DNA of 8,666 nt from JAZDLC01 sp043802345 (GTDB lineage: Bacteria; Planctomycetota; B15-G4; JADJEK01): the NCBI GenBank assembly GCA_043802345.1, contig JAZDLC010000128.1, forward strand, positions 1-8,666, read 5' to 3'. Below the pieces are notes generated by a model. It saw nothing but the letters and a program-made list of their open reading frames with translations, was not told where the DNA came from and searched no databases. The translations under genes and the position numbers were made by a program. This document shows, one piece after another, positions 1 through 6,911 of the stretch (within the stretch, counting starts at the first letter, position 1; every line of letters starts with the position of its first letter).

Positions 1-796
1 CGCTGAGCAGGGTCGTCGCCGGTCGGGCCAGGGTCACCTGAGGCACCGCGACGCCGCCGTTCGATTGCATGATCAGGAGCACGCCGCCGAAGCCGATGGC
101 GGCGAGCTTGGCGGTCAGGCTGCCGAGGTAGCTGTGCAGGATCGGGCCGACGTAGCCGTTGAGCACCGTGGTCGACACCCGGTTGTAGAACCGGATGGTC
201 GGCAGCAGTTCCGACGAGACGCTCACGAAGCAGTCAGGCAGTTCGGCCCGCAAGATCTCCGCCGCCTGGCGCTCCTGGCTGTCGTTCGCGAAGGCGTTCA
301 TGAAGCAGATCGCCACCGCATCGCACCCCGCCTCGAGGAAGCGTCCCGCCGCCACCCGGACGTCTTCTGTTGACAGCGCCTCCAACTCCTCCCCCTTCCA
401 ATCGAGCCTCCCGGCCGCCGTCAGGCGCAACCAGCGCGGAACCAGCGGGACGACGTTCTGCAGCCGGTTGTCGTACTGTTCCTCGCGAATCCCCCGCCGC
501 ATCTCCAGCGCGTCCCGGACACCCCGGGTGGTCAGCAGGCCCGTCGCGGCGCCCCCCCGGGTCAGGACCGCATTCGTCGTCACCGTGGTGCCGTGGACGA
601 TGGCGCCGATCCGGCTGGTCAGCTCGCTCACCCCGAGCCCCTTCTGCTCGGCGATGGCGGCAAGCCCATCGAACACGCCCTCCGAAGGGTCTTCCGGGGT
701 GGAGAGCACCTTGAAGGTCTCCACCGATCCATCCTCCGACCAGAGAAACAGGTCAGTGAAGGTTCCGCCCACATCGATGCCGATTCGGTACTTCAT
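1..796 (-). CDS. Hydantoinase/oxoprolinase A-family protein (HyuA-like), N-terminal part, cut by window edge
   Basis: The first 265 residues of a HyuA-type subunit; the family is usually about 650-720 residues, so the rest lies beyond base 1. The start opens with MKYRIGIDVGGTFTDLF, whose GIDVGGTFTD is the phosphate-binding motif of the ASKHA (actin/HSP70-like) ATPase fold in this family. Further family signatures are GTTVTTNAVL near residue 70, SSELLPTIRFYNR around 185, MQSNGG near 245 and RPATTLLS at the cut end. Relatives (5-oxoprolinase, hydantoinases, acetone and acetophenone carboxylases) use ATP to open or carboxylate amides and ketones, normally with a HyuB-type partner; the substrate cannot be read here. 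It starts 10 bases after the IorB-like gene, with a GGAG overlapping that gene's stop as a possible ribosome binding site, so it is very likely in the same operon. Family call is secure; specific function is unknown. Confidence 0.92.
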   Translation of the reverse strand, partial: MKYRIGIDVGGTFTDLFLWSEDGSVETFKVLSTPEDPSEGVFDGLAAIAEQKGLGVSELTSRIGAIVHGTTVTTNAVLTRGGAATGLLTTRGVRDALEMRRGIREEQYDNRLQNVVPLVPRWLRLTAAGRLDWKGEELEALSTEDVRVAAGRFLEAGCDAVAICFMNAFANDSQERQAAEILRAELPDCFVSVSSELLPTIRFYNRVSTTVLNGYVGPILHSYLGSLTAKLAAIGFGGVLLIMQSNGGVAVPQVTLARPATTLLS

Positions 797-806
797 GGAA
801 TCGGGT

Positions 807-1424
807 TCACTCCGGTCGCTTCGAAATACATGTGACTTTCATCCCCAGATCGAACGCCAGCCGGTTCGCGGACAGGAAGCGTTCGGGACACCTCCACGCC
901 ACCGCGCGGAACAGCGCCTCGCCGGAAAAAGGGAGCACATCCGCGCCCGCGAGGGCTCCGAGCATGGCGACATTCAGGGTCCGGCCGGCCCCCGCCGCGC
1001 GCGTGATCTCCGGGCCGTTCACCAGCACGACCGAACCAGCCGTGGCCCTGATCTGATCCACGATTCCGTCCAGGTCGGGATACGGCTTGCCGGCCCTCGC
1101 CAGCACCGAAGGCATGGAGCGATCGATGTTCATCAGCACGAGCGTTCGCGCGTTCATCTTCGGCGCGGACCGCAGCGTTTCCAGCGGCTCGAAGCCGACC
1201 ACCACGTCCGCCTCCTTGACGCCCACGAAGGCGCTCTTGCCGGGACCGATGAGCACGGTCGACTCCACGCTCCCGCCCCGCTGCGACATGCCATGGAGCT
1301 GGCCTGCCGTCACCTCATGCCCCTCGAAGGTGGCAGCCCGCCCGAGGATCTGGCTGGCGGTCAGAACGCCCTGCCCGCCATACCCTGAGAAGACGATCTT
1401 GAGGCGGCGACCCGGCCGGCTCAT
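807..1424 (-). CDS. iorB: Indolepyruvate/2-oxoacid oxidoreductase, small (beta/gamma-type) subunit, IorB-like
   Basis: A 205-residue protein, close to the usual 190-210 of IorB. It has the family's FSGYGGQGVLTAS motif at residues 12-24 and GMSQRGGSVES at 45-55, the signature of the pyruvate/2-oxoacid:ferredoxin oxidoreductase gamma domain. This subunit pairs with the thiamine-diphosphate-bearing alpha subunit to oxidise 2-oxoacids to acyl-CoA and CO2 in the cytoplasm. The chosen ATG overlaps the upstream gene's TGA as ATGA, implying translational coupling and equal expression. A longer reading to 1589 in the same frame would run back through the Fe-S coding end of the upstream gene and its residues look nothing like the family, so it was not used. 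Indolepyruvate or another aryl or branched 2-oxoacid is a family inference; specificity cannot be read from the sequence. Confidence 0.93.
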   Translation of the reverse strand: MSRPGRRLKIVFSGYGGQGVLTASQILGRAATFEGHEVTAGQLHGMSQRGGSVESTVLIGPGKSAFVGVKEADVVVGFEPLETLRSAPKMNARTLVLMNIDRSMPSVLARAGKPYPDLDGIVDQIRATAGSVVLVNGPEITRAAGAGRTLNVAMLGALAGADVLPFSGEALFRAVAWRCPERFLSANRLAFDLGMKVTCISKRPE

Positions 1425-4400
1425 ACGCGCACTCCCTCCGCCTCTCGCACGCGAATGGCTCCGTTCGGACAGAACTCGGCGCAGACCCCGCATCCCACGC
1501 ACAGCGCCTCGTCGATCAGGATCCGCCCTTCCCGCAGGTAGAATGCGGGACAGCCGAACGACTCGAGGCAGGCCGAGCAGTTCCCGCACATACCGCAGAT
1601 CATGCAGCGGGCAGCCTCCCTGCGGGCGGCCTCCTCGGTCAGCGGGCCGACCACCTCCTCGAACGTTCCCTGGCGACGGGCGACAGGAAGCAGCCCGGGA
1701 ACCGATCGCTCCACGACATCGTGCCGGCTCGGCGCCCTCTCCGGATCACATCCCGGTTCCCGCTCCACCGGAGGAGGGGCTGGCCGGCTCCGTCCAGAGG
1801 AACCACGCAGCGCCGCATCGATGCCGGCGGCGGCGCGGAGACCGGACGCGACGGCGCCGGTCACCGTGGCCGGTCCGCTGGCCAGATCGCCGCAGGCGAA
1901 GATCTTCGGGTGGGAGGTGACGCCGCTCTTCAGGTCGAGCTTCAGGGCGCCGCCCTCGGTCCATTCCAGATCGATGGAACGACCTTCGCAGCTCGAGCGG
2001 TCGGACGACTGGCCGAGGGCCAGCACCACCAGGTCAGCATCGAGCACATGTTCCGTCCCGGGAAGGGTCGTGGCGCGGGCCGGGTCGAACTCCCCCTCCA
2101 TCGGCTCGACCCGCGCGCACTTCACGCCGGAGCGAACGAGGCGCAACACCTTGCGGCCCGCGAGAACCCGCACGCCCTCCTGGTCCGCCTCCTCGACCTC
2201 GGCCCTGATGGCAGGCATCTGTTCCCGACTCTCGAGGCAGACCAGGGAAACCTGCGAGGCGCCCAGCCGGAGCGCCGTCCGGGACGCGTCCACGGCGGAG
2301 TTTCCCCCGCCCACCACCACGACCCGCCTTCCGGCGAAGGCCGCCTGCCCGTCCCGGGCATCAAGGAGCAGGACGAGCGCCTGCAAGACCTCCGGACCAC
2401 CCGGCTCGGACGGAAGATCAATGACCTTGGAAAGCGTTGCTCCGACGGCCAGGCAGACAGCGTCGAACCCGGAGTAGAGCAGACTGTCGATCCCACGTTC
2501 CTTGCCGAACCTCGCGCCGCCCTCGAACCTGATGCCAAGGCCGAGGATCCGGCCCACGTCCCGATCCAGGGCCTCCCGCGGCAGGCGATAGCGCGGGATC
2601 CCGTACCGGAGCAAGCCGCCCGGTTCCTCGTGCGCGTCGAACAGCGTGACCTCATACCCGCGGAGGCGCAGTTCGTGCGCGGCCGAGAGGCCCGCCGGCC
2701 CCGCTCCCACCACCGCCACCGACAGGCCGTTCTCCGGCTCCGCCTCCGGCCGGTACGGGAAACTCTCCTGGCGATCGGCCCACTCCACCACGAACCGCTT
2801 CAGATCGTTGATCGCCACCGGCCCCTCCTGACCGGCCCGGACACAGGCCTTTTCGCAGGGGCGCTCGCAGACCCGGCAAACCGATTCGGGGAGCGGCAGG
2901 CGCTCCATGATCAGCTCGAGCGCTTCGGCATACCTTCCGTTGGCGATGTGAGCGGCGTACCCCTGGACACACAGTTCGAGCGGACACTCCGCGGCGCAAG
3001 GCGCGAACTCCGGACGTCCGCCCTGGAACGACCCGCATTCCAGCGAACGACTGGTCGCCATCCGCCTCGAGAACGCCACCGTCGCCGACTGCCCGCAGCG
3101 GGTCCCACGCGCCTCCCGCCCGCAGTGGCCGCACTTCTCGTGATCGATCTCGAAGATCCTGTTTTCCCGGGGAGCTCCCGAAATCCGATTCAGGAAGTTC
3201 GGGCAGGTCCGTTCGGCGATCACCACGCCGACGCCGTCGACCTCGTACGCCCGCCGATAGGCGAGGATCATCCGCGGCAGGTCCTCTGGGTCGACGCGCT
3301 CCACGTGCGAGGCTCCCAGCGCCCGCACGATCTTCTCGATCGAGGCGCTGCGGGATGGCTTCCCGTCCTGAACCGTCACCGTGGGACTCGCCTGGAATCC
3401 GGTCATGGCGGTCACCTCGTTGTCGAGGATCACCGCGACCATGTTGACGTTCTCCTTGATGGCGTTCAGCAGCGCCGGCATGCCGGAGTGGAAGAAGGTC
3501 GAATCTCCCATGAAGCCGACCGTCTGTTCCCCGGTGACCCGCGCCACGCCGGCCGCCAGGGTGAAACCCGCTCCCATGGAGAGCAGCGCGTCGGACGCCA
3601 GCAGCGGCGGGGCGCCGCCCAGGGTGTAGCAGCCGATGTCATTGAAGTAGAGCTGCTCGTCGTCGAAAGCGGAGCGGACCGCGAAGAAGCTGGAGCGGTG
3701 GGGACAGCCCGGGCAGAGGCTCGGGGGCCGCGCCGGCACCTCCTCGGTCTCGGGTGCGGGCTCAGGCGGCCCGACCAGCCCGAAGGCGGAGTCAAGGGCC
3801 TTCCGGATCACCTCGGGACCCATCTCGAATTCCTCCGGAGTGTGCCCGCTGCGCTTTCCCAGCACCTCGAGGGCGCGACCCCGGCGGAAGAGCAGCGCGG
3901 TCAGCGTGTCCTCGATAAAAGGCGAGAGTTCCTCGAGCACCAGCAGTTGCTCCACTCCCTCCAGTTGTTCGAGCAACTCCTCCTCCGGCAGGGGATAGGC
4001 GACCCCAAGAGTCAGCAGCCGGACCTTCGCTGCCGCGTCCGCCTCCGCCAGCAGGTCGGAACAGGTGGCGGCGGGGGCTCCGATGGCCAGGATCGCCCGG
4101 GACCCGCTCCCCTCGCTCCTCAGCAGCCCTGCCTCCCCCACCATGCGGGCGGCGGTCTTCAAACGCTCTTTCATCTCGATCCGAAGACGCCGGGCATTCG
4201 CCGGCAGCGGATTGAACCGGGTGGGGTTCCGCTTGAAGTGGCATTCCCCCGGCACGGCGAGCGGGCCGAAGCGGACGCCCGCCCTGGTGTGGCAGATCCG
4301 CGTCGTGGGCCGCAAGATCACCGGCAGCTCGCTCCGCTCCGAAAGAAGGAAGGCGAAGCGGGTCTGGTCCAGAGCCTCCTGGGGAGTGCTCGGCTCGAGC

Positions 4401-4837
4401 ATCGGAATGCCGAGCATTCTGGCCAGATGGCGCTGGTCCTGCTCGTTCGGACTGGTCAGGCAGGAGGGATCCGCGGCGGCGACGATCACCAGCCCCCCCA
4501 CGGCGCCGATATATGGCATGGTGCTGAGCGGGTCGCCGCCGTACATCAGCCCCAGGTGCTTCATGGCGCAGATCGCCCGGGCCCCCGCGAGCGAGGCGGC
4601 GAAGGCCATCTCCAGGCAGATCTTCTCGTTGACGGAATATTCGAAAACCAGCCCGATCGCCGGCGCGATCCGGGCGAATGAGTCGGTGATCTCGGATGAG
4701 GGCGTCCCCGGATAGCCGCAGGCGAAGCGGACCCCGGCCTCGAGAGCCCCGCGCACGATCGCCTCATTCCCCAGCAGACAGTCCGTGTGGCCGGGAAGCT
4801 CCACCAGCAAGGGGTCGATGGATGGCCGAACGGACAC
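1421..4837 (-). CDS. Fused IorA-type thiamine-diphosphate 2-oxoacid oxidoreductase and GltD-like FAD/NAD(P)/Fe-S oxidoreductase
   Basis: A 1138-residue fusion. Residues 20-560 match the IorA alpha subunit: GNEAI at 23, GYPGTPSSEI at 41, the pyrimidine-domain segment EYSVNEK near 66-72, SPNEQD at 129, then CPGCPHR at 375 and the thiamine-diphosphate motif GDS (444) to DN (472-473). A Cys-rich linker (Cys569, 572, 581, 601) follows. From about 614 it is GltD-like: Cys614/618/623 and Cys654/657/661/665 for Fe-S clusters, the FAD motif GAGPAG at 711, the NAD(P) motif GGGNSAVD at 843 and a GD motif at 983. The end carries ferredoxin-type cysteines (1078-1096 and 1113-1123). Normal IorA is about 600 residues with only a short ferredoxin tail. 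The likely job is 2-oxoacid oxidation with electrons passed through Fe-S and FAD to NAD(P). The GTG start was chosen because AGGAG lies six bases upstream and homology begins soon after; an ATG at 5011 would overlap the divergent gene. No frameshift is seen. Confidence 0.9.
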   Translation of the reverse strand: MSVRPSIDPLLVELPGHTDCLLGNEAIVRGALEAGVRFACGYPGTPSSEITDSFARIAPAIGLVFEYSVNEKICLEMAFAASLAGARAICAMKHLGLMYGGDPLSTMPYIGAVGGLVIVAAADPSCLTSPNEQDQRHLARMLGIPMLEPSTPQEALDQTRFAFLLSERSELPVILRPTTRICHTRAGVRFGPLAVPGECHFKRNPTRFNPLPANARRLRIEMKERLKTAARMVGEAGLLRSEGSGSRAILAIGAPAATCSDLLAEADAAAKVRLLTLGVAYPLPEEELLEQLEGVEQLLVLEELSPFIEDTLTALLFRRGRALEVLGKRSGHTPEEFEMGPEVIRKALDSAFGLVGPPEPAPETEEVPARPPSLCPGCPHRSSFFAVRSAFDDEQLYFNDIGCYTLGGAPPLLASDALLSMGAGFTLAAGVARVTGEQTVGFMGDSTFFHSGMPALLNAIKENVNMVAVILDNEVTAMTGFQASPTVTVQDGKPSRSASIEKIVRALGASHVERVDPEDLPRMILAYRRAYEVDGVGVVIAERTCPNFLNRISGAPRENRIFEIDHEKCGHCGREARGTRCGQSATVAFSRRMATSRSLECGSFQGGRPEFAPCAAECPLELCVQGYAAHIANGRYAEALELIMERLPLPESVCRVCERPCEKACVRAGQEGPVAINDLKRFVVEWADRQESFPYRPEAEPENGLSVAVVGAGPAGLSAAHELRLRGYEVTLFDAHEEPGGLLRYGIPRYRLPREALDRDVGRILGLGIRFEGGARFGKERGIDSLLYSGFDAVCLAVGATLSKVIDLPSEPGGPEVLQALVLLLDARDGQAAFAGRRVVVVGGGNSAVDASRTALRLGASQVSLVCLESREQMPAIRAEVEEADQEGVRVLAGRKVLRLVRSGVKCARVEPMEGEFDPARATTLPGTEHVLDADLVVLALGQSSDRSSCEGRSIDLEWTEGGALKLDLKSGVTSHPKIFACGDLASGPATVTGAVASGLRAAAGIDAALRGSSGRSRPAPPPVEREPGCDPERAPSRHDVVERSVPGLLPVARRQGTFEEVVGPLTEEAARREAARCMICGMCGNCSACLESFGCPAFYLREGRILIDEALCVGCGVCAEFCPNGAIRVREAEGVRV

Positions 4838-4843
4838 CGCGTA

Positions 4844-4848
4844 CTCCT
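4844..4848 (-). promoter_or_regulatory. Ribosome binding site that fixes the GTG start of the fused oxidoreductase
   Basis: On the minus strand AGGAG sits six bases before GTG at 4837-4835, an ideal spacing. The upstream in-frame ATG at 5011 has no such site, adds 58 residues without family resemblance, and would overlap the start of the divergent synthetase gene. This supports the shorter protein. Confidence 0.7.
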
Positions 4849-4972
4849 GGTCTGTTCCTCTTCTACTGTCCCGGAGGAACGGTTCACTGTAGCGATGGGG
4901 GGATCCGGATTGCGAGCCTCGAACCAGCCGCCCAGGGGAATTCGCAAGGGCGCCGTCGTCCCTTGGCCCTTC

Positions 4973-4999
4973 TTCACTCACCCTTCCAATTGCTATTCT
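4973..4999 (+). promoter_or_regulatory. Possible extended -10 promoter for the GluQRS-lipoprotein operon
   Basis: TGCTATTCT at 4991-4999 fits an extended -10 element (TGn followed by a TATAAT-like hexamer, four of six matches). A weak -35 candidate, TTCACT, lies at 4973-4978 with a 15-base spacer, shorter than usual, which an extended -10 can tolerate. It lies in the 172-base divergent gap (4838-5009) and points toward the ATG at 5010. No convincing opposite-facing promoter for the minus-strand operon was found in the same gap. The element is short and could be chance. Confidence 0.33.
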
Positions 5000-5009
5000 G
5001 CCCTGGTCC

Positions 5010-5963
5010 ATGTCGCCCCCTCGATCACGCCTCGCTCCCAGACCGACCGGTTCGCTTCATCTCGGCAATGCGCGAACCTTTCTCATCAACTGGCTCATGC
5101 TTCGCAAGGCGGGAGGGACGATCGTGTTGCGGATCGAGGACCTCGACCTGGCGCGCTCCCGGGAGAGTCTGGCGGAGCAGGCCATCTCGGACCTGGAGTG
5201 GCTCGGACTCGACTGGGATGAGGGACCGATCCGCCAGCAAGATCGAACAGAGGAGTACGAACGGGCCCTGGAGCGACTGCGGCAGGCCGGACTGGTCTAT
5301 CCCTGCGTCTGCTCCCGGAGAGAAGTCGCGGCCGCGTCAGCCCCGCACGCCGAGGACGAGGGCCCACGCTATCCAGGAACGTGCAGCGACCGTTTCACCG
5401 ACCCGGACGAGGCCAGGAGACAGAGCGGCAGAGAACCTTGCTGGCGCTTCCGGGTTCCGGCGGGGCCGATCCGTTTCGTGGATCGCTTCCGGGGGGAGAT
5501 CATCCTGGATCCGGACCGACGTGGCGGAGACTTTGTCGTACGATCGTGCGATGCGACCTTCTCCTACCAGCTTGCGGTGACCGTTGACGACAGCGCCATG
5601 GCCATTTCGGAAGTACTGCGGGGGGACGACCTGATACCATCCACCCCCCGCCAGATTCTGCTTCACCAGGCACTCGGATCGACGCCGCCCCGGTTCATCT
5701 ATTTGCCGCTGGTTCTCGACGGCGAAGACCGCAGGTTGGCGAAGAGGCGCTTCGGGACCGAGTTGGCATCCCTGCGCCGGGCCGGGGTCAGCGCGGGGAA
5801 GGTCATCCGCTACCTCGCCCAGGTCAGCGGCATTCCGGATCCCGGTTCGGAGGTCCTGGCCCGGGACCTGGTGGACAGGTTCCAGCTCGACCAGATCCCG
5901 CGGGAGCCGGTCAGGATCGGGAGCCTGCCCTGGAAGGTGCATGAATCAGGAATGGGTCCATGA
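5010..5963 (+). CDS. gluQ: Glutamyl-Q tRNA(Asp) synthetase (GluQRS, YadB family)
   Basis: A 317-residue class I synthetase paralogue matching the catalytic half of GluRS without an anticodon-binding domain, which defines GluQRS. Known members activate glutamate without tRNA and attach it to queuosine at position 34 of tRNA(Asp). Visible features: LAPRPTGSLHLGNARTFL at residues 8-25 (HIGH-type motif HLGN), RIEDLD at 41, and a zinc site of Cys99, Cys101, Tyr121 and Cys125 in the CxC...Yx3C arrangement. YQLAVTVDD (186-194), EVLRGDDL and STPRQILLHQ follow. The KMSKS-equivalent loop is RLAKR (242-246), lacking the usual serine. No clear Shine-Dalgarno precedes the ATG, and a candidate promoter lies about ten bases upstream, so the message may be nearly leaderless. 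Its stop overlaps the next gene as ATGA. Full-length GluRS is excluded by size. Confidence 0.93.
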   Translation: MSPPRSRLAPRPTGSLHLGNARTFLINWLMLRKAGGTIVLRIEDLDLARSRESLAEQAISDLEWLGLDWDEGPIRQQDRTEEYERALERLRQAGLVYPCVCSRREVAAASAPHAEDEGPRYPGTCSDRFTDPDEARRQSGREPCWRFRVPAGPIRFVDRFRGEIILDPDRRGGDFVVRSCDATFSYQLAVTVDDSAMAISEVLRGDDLIPSTPRQILLHQALGSTPPRFIYLPLVLDGEDRRLAKRRFGTELASLRRAGVSAGKVIRYLAQVSGIPDPGSEVLARDLVDRFQLDQIPREPVRIGSLPWKVHESGMGP

Positions 5964-6835
5964 GAAGAGCCGTCCCGATCGGGTGCCTGCTGCTTTCCGC
6001 CTGCTCCTTTTTCGAGGGGGATGCCCCGCCCGAACCGGCCGACATGGAGATCCGCGTCGCCACCCTGCGGGTCAGGCAGCGGTCCGCCGACCGGGCGGGC
6101 CGGCTGGCCCGTCTGGTCTCGGGCCTGCGGGCGATCGATGCGGACATCGTGGCGCTCCAGGATGTCCTTTCCTTCCCGGACTTCACGGACGAGCTCGACT
6201 GGCTGCAACGCCAGCTTCACTTCCAGACGCGGTTTGAACCGAGCGGCCACTCCTTCGGCGCGGCCCGGCTGGGATTCGCCGTCGCGTCCCGTTTTCCGAT
6301 CCTCGACTCATCCGCCCTGACGGTCGGCGATCTCGGGCATCCGCTGACCATCGCCCAGAGAGTCAGACTGGACACTCCCCTCGGTCCTCTGGATCTGATC
6401 AACGTGCGCCTGCTGGAGCCATCCTGCGGCGCGGGATCGTGGTCGGACCAGGTCGACCAGCTCCTGAGGTTCGCCGAGGAGGGCGTCACCCATCTGACGC
6501 CGATCCTGATGGGGCACTTCGGGCAGCCTCCGGACAGCCCTTCCATCGCCCGTCTGACCGGGGCGCTCGGCGGACCGGCGCCGATGCTGGATGTGTGGCG
6601 CGCTGCCCGGGGATACGAGGCGGGGCCGACGCAGGGCCTGAACCTGCCGAGGGATTTCAGCAGCCAGGAGAGAGCCGAGCGGGTCGACTACATCTTCCTC
6701 GACCGGGAGTCGGCTTCATCCGACTGCTTGCCCGCGTCGGTCGACCGATTCTGTCTCGATGAACTCGCGCCACCTCGCGAGCGCGGTTCCCACTGCGGAG
6801 TGAGCGCGCGCCTGCTCTTCCGGGGCGGCTCCTAG
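5960..6835 (+). CDS. Lipoprotein with a degenerate endonuclease/exonuclease/phosphatase (EEP) fold, probable pseudoenzyme
   Basis: A 291-residue protein with a short lipoprotein signal: Arg2-Arg3, a hydrophobic core and lipobox LSAC with Cys15 as the lipidated residue; Ser16 at +2 would favour the outer membrane. The rest follows the EEP layout (DNase I/sphingomyelinase/inositol-phosphatase clan): DIVALQDV at 62-69, AVASRFPI at 107-114, LINVRLLE at 146-153, PILMGHFGQPPDSPSI at 181-196, RVDYIFL at 241-247 and GSHCGV at 276-281. Catalytic positions are largely replaced: Glu to Asp68, the NTH histidine to Arg150, GDFN to GHFG (His186, Gly188) and SDH to GSH (Ser277); only Asp243 of DYIF clearly remains. 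Metal-dependent hydrolysis therefore looks unlikely, and a binding or structural role is inferred. The start is forced: an in-frame TGA lies at 5942-5944 and AGGAA is seven bases before the ATG. It is translationally coupled to the synthetase by ATGA. Confidence 0.82.
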   Translation: MRRAVPIGCLLLSACSFFEGDAPPEPADMEIRVATLRVRQRSADRAGRLARLVSGLRAIDADIVALQDVLSFPDFTDELDWLQRQLHFQTRFEPSGHSFGAARLGFAVASRFPILDSSALTVGDLGHPLTIAQRVRLDTPLGPLDLINVRLLEPSCGAGSWSDQVDQLLRFAEEGVTHLTPILMGHFGQPPDSPSIARLTGALGGPAPMLDVWRAARGYEAGPTQGLNLPRDFSSQERAERVDYIFLDRESASSDCLPASVDRFCLDELAPPRERGSHCGVSARLLFRGGS

Positions 6836-6864
6836 CTGCCGCCGTTCGGAGATCCCGCTGAGGA

Positions 6865-6911
6865 AGGCAGGAAAAGAGGAGAAGCTGACAGGCCGATTTC
6901 TCCGCCGTCAG
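6865..6911 (-). terminator. Possible intrinsic terminator for the receiver/cNMP/DUF4388 gene
   Basis: On the minus strand an imperfect stem (6907-6911 with 6885-6889, and 6904-6906 with 6891-6893, one bulged base at 6890, ten-base loop) is followed by a pyrimidine-rich tract CTTCTCCTCTTTTCC. The hairpin begins at the gene's own stop codon, which is early, and the U-run is interrupted, so the call is weak. It lies in the 72-base gap between convergent genes; nothing comparable serves the plus-strand operon. Confidence 0.33.

Noticed and set aside
195..1388. A 397-codon plus-strand frame opposite the HyuA-like and IorB-like genes
   Set aside because: Low-complexity Arg/Ser/Pro translation with no motifs, fully antisense to two genes with strong family signatures.
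1425..1589. A longer IorB-like protein starting at 1589
   Set aside because: The extra residues are an out-of-frame reading of the ferredoxin-coding end of the upstream gene; the ATGA overlap at 1421-1424 gives the natural start.
1721..4681. A 986-codon open frame on the plus strand opposite the fused oxidoreductase
   Set aside because: It is a shadow of codon bias in GC-rich DNA: the translation is rich in Arg, Pro, Gly and His with no recognisable domain, while the opposite strand encodes a clear multi-domain enzyme.
4886..4914. TACAGT at 4891-4886 on the minus strand as a -10 box for the oxidoreductase operon
   Set aside because: No acceptable -35 element lies at the right distance; the match is four of six and unsupported.
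4838..5011. A 58-residue N-terminal extension of the fused oxidoreductase from an ATG at 5011
   Set aside because: The extension has no family resemblance, overlaps the divergent GluQRS start and lacks a ribosome site, whereas the GTG at 4837 has an ideal one.
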